Shown in pieces: positions 56,873 to 64,000 of a stretch of 64,000 nt of DNA. Each line of letters begins with the position of its first letter. Positions within the stretch are counted from its first letter, which is position 1. The DNA is from Hyparrhenia diplandra (Eukaryota; Streptophyta; Magnoliopsida; Poales; Poaceae). The translations under genes and the position numbers were made by a program. The stretch lies in assembly GCA_015847255.1 (NCBI GenBank), contig JADLZK010009311.1, positions 1-64,000 of the forward strand, in the 5' to 3' direction. The notes below the pieces were generated by a model. It was not told the DNA's origin, did no database searches, and saw only the letters and a program-made list of their open reading frames with translations.

Positions 56873-59800
56873 AGACGTGGCCGACTCTGTCCATGGTTCA
56901 ACCTCAAATCTAATAAAGAAGTAGGAAACAAAAGATATTTAGATTCGAATAAATGGGAAAAGGAGATAAAGGAGAAGCTACAAGCAAAAAGTAAGCAACA
57001 TGTAATTTACATCTCAATCAGAAGAAGTTGTTTACCTTAATGGTCTTTCATGCCGCAGTATGCCTTACGGCAAGGGTGGGATGATTGGTGTGGACTTCAA
57101 TAGCATGCCTCACCGCAGCCTCTGCTTCTTCCACCTCCCGCCTGCTGGTGCCTTCAGATACTAAATAAACCTTCAAGTGCTGCAGCAGCGGCAGATTCCC
57201 CAGGCCCAAGTCGAAACCACTGTCAATTTCTCTCATCTCTCGCACTGGCAAATTCAACCTAAGTTCTTCGAGCCTCGGCATAGCTCCTTTCTGAAACACC
57301 ACTGGCCGTCGTCTGATATTCTGCAACTCGTAGTGTACCAGGCATGGGAATGTATAAGCACCAATGGTGAATCTCCTTTGGATCCCGGGATCCTCATGAT
57401 GTACCGTCAACTCTAGAAAGTAGAGAGCAGGCAACCTTCCGAGAATCTCGAGATCCTCCTGCTGCAGCACCCTCACGTTGATGCGGAGGTAGGAGAGGTC
57501 AGCAAAAAGTGAGGGATCCACCTTCAACCAAGCAGGCAGCATAGAAAACCAGCAGTTGTACCCGGGGGCCAAACTACGAAGATGTTGTGGGGCGATGACG
57601 ACCCAACCATCTAAGTTGCATTCACGAGAATCAACACCGATTTCTAAACTCTGGATATTATGCAGCTTGTTTAGGCACTCCCCAGGGATTCAATCTGGAC
57701 ATTGTTACATACAGTTTTGCTGGTAATTTTCAGCCCCTTTAGCTCTGATAGATTGCCCAGCTCTTTTACGATGTCAATGAAGTCATCGGGGTGAATGGTT
57801 AAATATGAAAGCTGTACAAGGCCTGTCAAGTTCCCAATCTCCTTCGGCACTCTTGTCTCTGTATTTATGAGCAGGCACATCAATTGTTTTAGCCCAAAAA
57901 TACTTGACGGCAAGCTAGGAATTGGATTCCCATATCCTTCTACATCTAACGTTTGTAGAAATTGTAGGTTTCCTATTTCTTCAGGGAGCTCACCAATCTT
58001 TGTATTTTTTAGTCCTAGGTACCTCAAATGAAGTAAATTCCCAAGGAACTTAAGCCTACAGCCTTGTGAAAGATCACATCCTTCTAAATTTAGTACGCAT
58101 AAAACGCTGAAGTTCTCAAGTGTTGGTACATGATCAATAGCAGATGGAAAGACAATAACTGACCTCACATGTTCTTTTCTCAATGTAGCCTCAGGATTAC
58201 CATGACTAGCCTTGCCATTTTGAAGGGATAGCCTTCGGACCTTTTCTGATGCAAATGAGTCAGCCATATTGTTCTGTATAGCAACAAAGTTTTTTCTTCA
58301 CTTGATAAGGAACAGATAAGATCAAGCACCATATCATGTACACGACAAGATTCTACCATGCCGGTCCGTTTGTCATGCCTAGGTTGGATCATGCTTCTGT
58401 TTACAAGTTCATTGAAGTAATTCTCCCCTAGTTCAAATAAGCCCTTATCCTGCTTTTCATGTTGGATAAAACCTTCAGCTATCCACAACCGTATCAAACG
58501 GTCTTTATCAATTTCATAATCTTCTGGAAACATACTTAGATATAACAAACAAGTCCTTAGATGAGATGGCATATCATAACAGCTGAATGACAAAACCTTC
58601 CTCATATTCTGTATGGTATTATTCTCCTCTAGTCCTGCACCAATAGAGCTGCACACTTCATACCACTCTAATTTGCTTCTTCCTTTACTAAGCAACAAAC
58701 TAGCTATTGTAATAATAGCTAAGGGAACACCACCACATTTCTTTTTAGTATTCTATTTGATACTTCTTCTAGCTGTTCATTAAGGCATTTCTCTTTGTCT
58801 CCTTCGCCAAATATTCTATCATTCAGTAATATTCTAGAGTTGTCAGGAGAAAAGGGGCTTCATCACGTAAGCAGTGCCAATTTGCTCAGCAACAGTGAAG
58901 ATACGGGTAGTTGTGATGATTCTGAAATCAGCACTATCATGGGGTAGTGCACATCTAATCACATTCCAATCTGTGATCTTCCATATGTCATCGATAACAA
59001 CAAAGTACCTGCACATATATAGAACAACAAAAAAAAGGCCATGTCATCATCAGTCATCACTAAGCAAAATGTGGAAAAAAATACAATCATTATTTTTCTT
59101 ATATATGCGTTGTGCCATGCTCAGTAACCGAGAAGACTAGTACAGAATGAAGGTTTAGTTAATAGTCAGTCTTTATGCATGTATGATAATCCTTGAAGAA
59201 AATATGTATATGGCAATGCTCATGTCCTTTCTGCTGTTGCTGCTATCTGTTCGATGGTTCAGAGTCGCTCAAGCACCCTTGATCCTCTGACCGGCCACTG
59301 AAAATGGCGAGTCTACCATGTTTTTCGAGATCACGCCCTTCAGCACGTTTTTCATTAAGCAGAGGAAACAAAAACAAGGTCACAAGAGTCTACCATGTGA
59401 GTTAATGGCCGGCGGCCAAGGATTTCATTCAGCAGCTACACCTACGTGAGCAAGCCCAATAGCCCAGACATGCAAGAAAATTAAATAGTAGTCCAATAGC
59501 CCAGAATATAAGACTAACCCTTAAATTCTTCTTTCTAAAATTTCTGAATCCTATTTTTAAAATCGTTTTGATATGATTCGATACCAGCTCTGTAGCCATG
59601 CACATGTGCTGTATTCATATTCAACAGACCTATGCAATTGGACAAAAGATATTTTGGACTAGTGAACGATTATTTTGTCCCCACCCAGCATTCGCATTGC
59701 CTACTGAGTGTATGACTACTTCTTTTTATTAATTTCTGAGTGAAACAATGCAAATTCTTTCTATTGGGCTGTTAATTATTTTCAGAGTCAATCCTCACCT

Positions 59801-60686
59801 CAACAAAGCCTCTGGTTTTGCTCAAATAAAGCTAACTAGGGACGGTTTAACAAAAAAGTTCCACAAGTTTCACTCAAAATTCTTTGTTGTGCGTATCCAC
59901 ACTTGATTGACAAAGGTTGGCACTATACATGGATCTCGGTTGTACAAGATCAATACATGGGAAGAGATAAGAGGTCTAGAGTACCAGAGGCTAGAGAAAG
60001 AGGCAATATGGGTCCTCACTTGATAGCAGAACCCACTAGGACATAAAGCATGGCAAATAAAAGGAAATGAGATGCAGTTGAGTGGCATTAAAGTGGGGGG
60101 AGAAATTTTTTTTATCAGTGTCATTATTAGGATCATTTGAATTCTAAGTACAATACCAAACTTTCTTAACAAAAACTTCATATAATAAGTTGACAACTAT
60201 TTTTGTGATGTACTCATACCTCTTCCCCTGAAGGAATTTTCTTAGTTCGTCGATAATATCAATACCTTCAGCATTCTTCTCGGCGAGTTTATAAAACATG
60301 TCCCGAATAATCTATCCACATCAGGAGTTTGAGACACCGATACAAAAGCTGAGTAGTCAAACTGTGCTCTAATCTTTTCATACACAACATTAGCAAGAGT
60401 TGTCTTTCCTAAACCTCCAAATCCCACAATGGAAACTACCTTGTTTTGTTCCTTGGATGCTTCATTTCCTTCAATCAGATTGATTACCTCGTCTCTTGAC
60501 TCCTCAATTCCAACTAGCTCTGTCACCTTCTCATACCGAACCAATGCACGGGGATCAACTTTGATAGGCTTATCAACACTATAGTTAACCTCGTACCTGC
60601 GACGCCGGTCATGCACATCTACAACACGACTCTTGATGTCTCTGATATCAATAGCAATCTTGCGGCCGAATCTTGGGCTGCATCAA
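56873..60686 (-). pseudogene. CNL disease-resistance pseudogene, copy E, 5'-truncated
   Basis: Exon 1 survives only from about 60686 (QPKIRPKIAIDIRDIKSRVV region) to 60220; the coiled-coil half is gone and unrelated sequence adjoins. The P-loop GFGGLGKTT is intact. The intron is 60219-59009. Exon 2 (59008-57036) starts YFVVIDDIWKITDW, with GLPL, CLLYLSMFPEDYEI, RVHDMVLDLI and LRRs ending LAVRHTAA. Frame breaks lie near 60665, 60303, 58850, 58743 (ctttttag), 58283 (T-run) and 57680. The post-stop intron (57035-56910) leads to a terminal exon cut off at 56873 by the junction with DUF716 flank. The intron and start of exon 2 pair with C; the RNBS-D to MHD part pairs with A and D. Confidence 0.92.
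59321..59385 (-). mobile_element. LINE 3'-tail micro-insertion in the CNL-E intron
   Basis: The 12 bp duplication gagtctaccatg (59309-59320 and 59386-59397) flanks 65 bp. On the minus strand the insert reads ...CTTAATGAAAAACGTGCTGA, AGGGCGTGATCTCG and AAAAA. The homologous CNL-C intron (28598) has one copy of the target and no insert. Confidence 0.85.
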
Positions 60687-61015
60687 TGAATTTGTCCTAA
60701 ACCATCTAAAATGTGGTTTGCTATGGTGCTGCAAATACTCTATCTGTCCTAAAATAATAATAGGGATGTTTTGGTTTCTAAGTCAAACCATTTTCAAGTT
60801 TGACGAAATTTGTACCAAAAAATACTAATGTTTATGTTGCCAAATAAATATTATTACATATGACCCAAATTGAGAGACTGGTCTAATCTTGTAGCACAGA
60901 TAACACCTTTTAATCTAGTGGATGGGTCAGATTCATTCAGGTGGAACCTAACCAAATCGAGTTTGTTTTTCAGTCTGCTCTATGTATACGCACCTGATTA
61001 ATACCCACCCACCTT

Positions 61016-61570
61016 TCGGACATAAGAAAATGCGGAAGATTAAGGTTCCTCAAAAATTAAGATTTTCCTCTAGTTTTTACAAAAGAGATGATCTTAACTA
61101 AAGACATTCTCGCAAGGAAAAATTGGAAAAGGCAGTTAGAAATGTGTTGGTTGTAACTTGGATGAATCAATCCAATATCTTTTCTTGAATTGTCATTATG
61201 CTACATTGGTTTGGAGGATGGTGTATCTCGCTACAGGTTTAACTCAACCCGGATCTATTATACATTTATTTGGTTCTTGGCTCCCTAATGAAAATACTAA
61301 GATTAGGGATATGATTTGGGTTGGGGTTGCTTCTATGTCTTTGGGCCATCGGAATACCCGTAATAATATCATTTTTAATAGAATTAAATATAACTCTATT
61401 CTGCGAGGTTATTTTTAGGGGAACATATATCTTGGTTACGTTTCTGGGCACACCTGCAGCATGATGAACACAACAAGAACTTACTATCATTATTGAGCAC
61501 CAAAATTGAGATGGTCACCTTACAGCAGGCTAACGGTGGTTGGAAGCACTTATATAGGTTGTGCTAGTTA
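61016..61570 (+). mobile_element. LINE ORF2 C-terminal fragment
   Basis: A decayed frame shows VPQKLRFSSSFYKRDDL, then DESIQYLFLNCHYATLVWRM and RNTRNNIIFNRIKYNSILRG. This is the zinc-binding RVT region and the following W..RN..IF block of grass LINEs. There are stops before and after, and the 5' part is absent. The preceding stretch 60687-61015 is AT-rich and empty. Confidence 0.75.
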
Positions 61571-61847
61571 TTTTTTTTCAGTGAGCCGTTCATTTAATAA
61601 GATTAGATGGTTAGAATTCTTTATTACATCTTGGAGGTAATAAGTGAAATATACATTTATTTAACTTTAATTTGTATAAAATAGGATATATTTGAAAAGT
61701 TTTAGATATTGAAATCTTGGTTTAATTTAGACCTAATTGATGAATGTGTTGTCTATGTAATATAGTAAATACTATTGTTTTGTAATTTTTGAGATTAAAC
61801 ACGTTCATAACGCACGCATACCCTATCCCTTGAGTATCCTTGAAAAC

Positions 61848-63631
61848 AAACTTCGACCGATCACGAACAAAAGAAGAAGAATACTAAGGAAAACCTTCCT
61901 TGACCCCGACCGCCCCCTCCACGGGAGACTCGGGGCGGCGTCGCCGCTGCCCAACTCCACCGCCATCCTCGGCTTCTCCGGCCGCCCGTCGTCGCCTCCC
62001 TTGGCGGCGGCGGTGGCCCCCTCCCGGCCCCCTTCAGCACTCCCCCTCCCGGACCCGCTCGCTCTCGACCCCCCTCCACTCCTCCTCCCCAGGCGCTCAA
62101 CGCCGGCCGGCCGCGGCGCCTCGGCGTTCCGGCTGCCGGCGGCGGATCCGGTGCCTGCGGGCGGATCTGCCCCCAGGCACGAGATCTCCAGGCGGCCCAC
62201 TCGCCATGTACGATGAACGGGAGGAAGGCGCCGGCGGCCTTTGGCGTCGGCCCCTGGCGGATCCCGGCCCCTATGGTCGGATCCGCTCCCTCTTGGCAGG
62301 ACCCGGGGCTCCACGCGGCTGTTCAGTCTGGCGCAGGTCGGGCTGCACCCGACGGCGTCGGGGCTGCGAAGCCTTGACGGAGGAAGGCTGGCATGCGGTG
62401 ACCATCGACTGCTTCTTCTTCCATTCGCGCGCCTTGAGGTGGTGGTGCCGCCGTGATGGTGGGTCGAGGTGGTAGTGTGGGTGTGCGTCTGTGGCTCCAT
62501 TGTAGCGGCTGTAGGCATGCGAACCACCTCCTGGTGCGGACGCTGGGAAGAAGGGTGGAAGCAGCTTACGGTTGTTTTCGGGGTGAAAGCCCCGTCCAGC
62601 TCTGGATGAGCAATGGCGGCGCCTTGGAGTCGTGTCCTCCTTGGAGGCATTGCTTTGGAGGCTGGCGATGCGACGACGGTGGTGCAGCCGCGCCTTTGGC
62701 CTTCTTGGAGGCGTCGTCGAGGAGTTGCGGTTTGTCGTGCAGGTTGGGGTCGAAAGACCTTTGGTGTTCTTTTGCGGCGTTGTCGGTGTTCACGGACGTT
62801 TGATTCCCTTCTTGAAGGCAATGCTTGGGCACTCCTGCAGTGCACTCCTACGTGGTCGCTCGGATCATCTTGCTACGCCTAATTGAGCTTCACTTTTCTC
62901 CTCACCTAGGTATGTATAGTTGGTGTTCGTTGTAGCTGTAGTCTCGGTCGTTGGTTGGGCGGATGCTTCGCCGCCGGTGTTTTGTCAGGCAAGTGTCGGA
63001 AAGATGTTGCCGTTGGTGTATCTTTCATGAGCCTGCGTTTTTGGTATCTTGGCGTACTACCGAGGGTCGCGGTCGTTCTGAGCCTGCGTTTCCGGTATCG
63101 CGGTGTTGCCGAGGTCGCGGTCGTTATGAGCCTGCATTTCGGTGTGCGCATGCCGCCCGGTGTGATGTCGTTTCCGGCGGATGCTTTGCCACCGAGGTGG
63201 TCGTCGTCTATCTGGCAGATGCTTTGCTGCCGAGGTTGTTGTGGTGGATGCTTTGCCACCGAGGTCGTTGACGGATGCTTTGCCGTGCGGAGTGCTAGCG
63301 GATGCTTTGCCGCTGTTATCTGGTCATCTGACTTTGACGGATTGCTTTGCCGTCGGGAGTGCTAGCGGATGCTTTACCGCTGTTTATCATCTATGGCTCC
63401 GTTCACTACCTGCTACCTAGGTGTTGAGTTATTTTGTATTAGGCTCAGCTTGCGGGGGTGTGGTGGAGGGTTCCTCGCCCCTCGTGTTTTTTGCTTTTCG
63501 TTTGTGTTTGGGGCTTCGTTGGTAATGCTTGGATTACGTTCGAACCCTATTGTATCATCTGTGTGTAGGTTTATTGACCATTCTCTCAGCTTAATGAAAA
63601 ACGGGCTATATCCCCAGTCTCGAAAAAAAAA
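61848..63631 (+). mobile_element. GC-rich LINE-tailed element without reverse transcriptase (3)
   Basis: agtatccttgaaaac (61833-61847) and agtatcttgaaaac (63632-63645) form a target duplication with one base missing. The body is GC-rich to about 62500. It then carries repeated gcggatgctttgcc motifs (63178-63375) and ends TTAATGAAAAACGGGC, TATATCCCCAGTCTCG and poly-A (63621-63631). No RT motif is found. The long minus-strand frame over 61823-62845 is arginine-rich low-complexity sequence and is not believed to be a gene. Confidence 0.75.
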
Positions 63632-64000
63632 AGTATCTTGAAAACTGATATGAATATAATTCGATTAGCCATGGTTTCTTTGATTTTTTTTTTTTTTGGG
63701 GGTTGGGGGGTTGGGGGTTGCATTTAAGAGTTTCCAAATCCACGTACGTGACCGTGACTTTTCTTTTGGCATGTTAAGTTGTCGCTCCATGTTCATGCGG
63801 TGACAGCTAGGTACATGTAGCTTGTTTGCAACATCCTATAGTATCAGTATGTAACAACATGTATATGCATGTAGCTCAAGGCAACAGACTAACAGAACAG
63901 CCCCCAACAACAACAACAACAAAAAAAGTAGGAACTTGATGATCATCTCGGCTCAAATGCCATAAGCTCTTCTCAAGGAAAGTAGGAACTTGATGTTCAC
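63632..64000. other. Right-edge spacer, no gene seen
   Basis: A T-run followed by three G-tracts (gggggttggggggttggggg) lies at 63683-63718, and a (caa)n run near 63906-63921. Neither supports a feature call. Confidence 0.4.

Noticed and set aside
61823..62845. 340-residue minus-strand frame
   Set aside because: Arg/Ser/Pro-rich low-complexity text, antisense to a retroposed element and overlapping its target duplication. It is not a gene.
63683..63718. G-quadruplex regulatory element
   Set aside because: Only three long G-tracts in a simple-sequence run and no gene nearby to regulate.

Overview
The window is plant nuclear DNA, almost certainly from a grass (Poaceae). It carries spliced CC-NB-LRR (CNL) disease-resistance genes of the grass type, split between RNBS-A and kinase-2, together with a DUF716 membrane-protein family, a type III polyketide synthase with the chalcone-synthase intron position, and a dense load of grass-like LINE, CACTA, Helitron, Gypsy-LTR and MITE elements. 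There is nothing prokaryotic: no operons and no ribosome binding sites. The species cannot be named from sequence alone.

The backbone is an amplified unit of two convergent genes: a DUF716 (TMEM45-like, 'viral-response' family) gene on the plus strand, then a CNL gene on the minus strand about 1 kb further on. Five CNL copies are visible: A (1-3524, running off the left edge), B (19530-23524), C (26030-30105), D (50215-53920) and E (56873-60686). There is also an LRR-only relic, G (37389-37994). DUF716 copies lie at 17448-18597, 25132-25346, 48410-49164 and 54370-55036. Footprints of further copies (intron or 3' flank only) lie at 8900-9760, 23940-24560 and 33467-36150. Every CNL and DUF716 copy has at least one break in its reading frame as read here. 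The cluster therefore looks like a reservoir of decaying paralogues, unless some homopolymer indels are assembly errors.

Layout: 0-4 kb CNL-A and its 5' flank; 4.3-6.3 kb a tandem array of 420-510 bp units; 6.5-8.6 kb a CACTA element with a Helitron nested inside; 8.9-10.1 kb a DUF716 3' footprint and a Copia scrap; 10.9-14.1 kb a 5'-truncated LINE with perfect 15 bp target duplications; 14.5-17.4 kb an LTR-like element ending 51 bp before the first DUF716 start codon; 17.4-23.5 kb DUF716-1 and CNL-B; 24-30.1 kb remnants, DUF716-2 and CNL-C; 30.5-33.2 kb an insertion between exact 59 bp repeats; 33.5-35.9 kb a second LINE interrupted by a solo LTR; 36.3-38.9 kb a MULE-like MITE, CNL-G and another MITE; 40.9-42.5 kb a broken type III PKS; 42.6-45.5 kb two non-autonomous CACTA elements; 46.1-48.1 kb a GC-rich LINE-tailed element; 48.4-53.9 kb DUF716-3 and CNL-D; 54.4-60.7 kb DUF716-4, a second GC-rich LINE-tailed element and CNL-E; 61-63.6 kb a LINE piece and a third GC-rich LINE-tailed element.

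Two themes stand out. First, DUF716 and CNL genes have been co-amplified as a convergent pair, with signs of sequence exchange among the CNL copies (mosaic CNL-D and CNL-E). Second, LINE 3' tails of a few dozen bases (TTAATGAAA, stem-loop, TCGA, poly-A) have inserted repeatedly with clear target duplications. One is in frame inside the NB domain of CNL-A, just after the P-loop.
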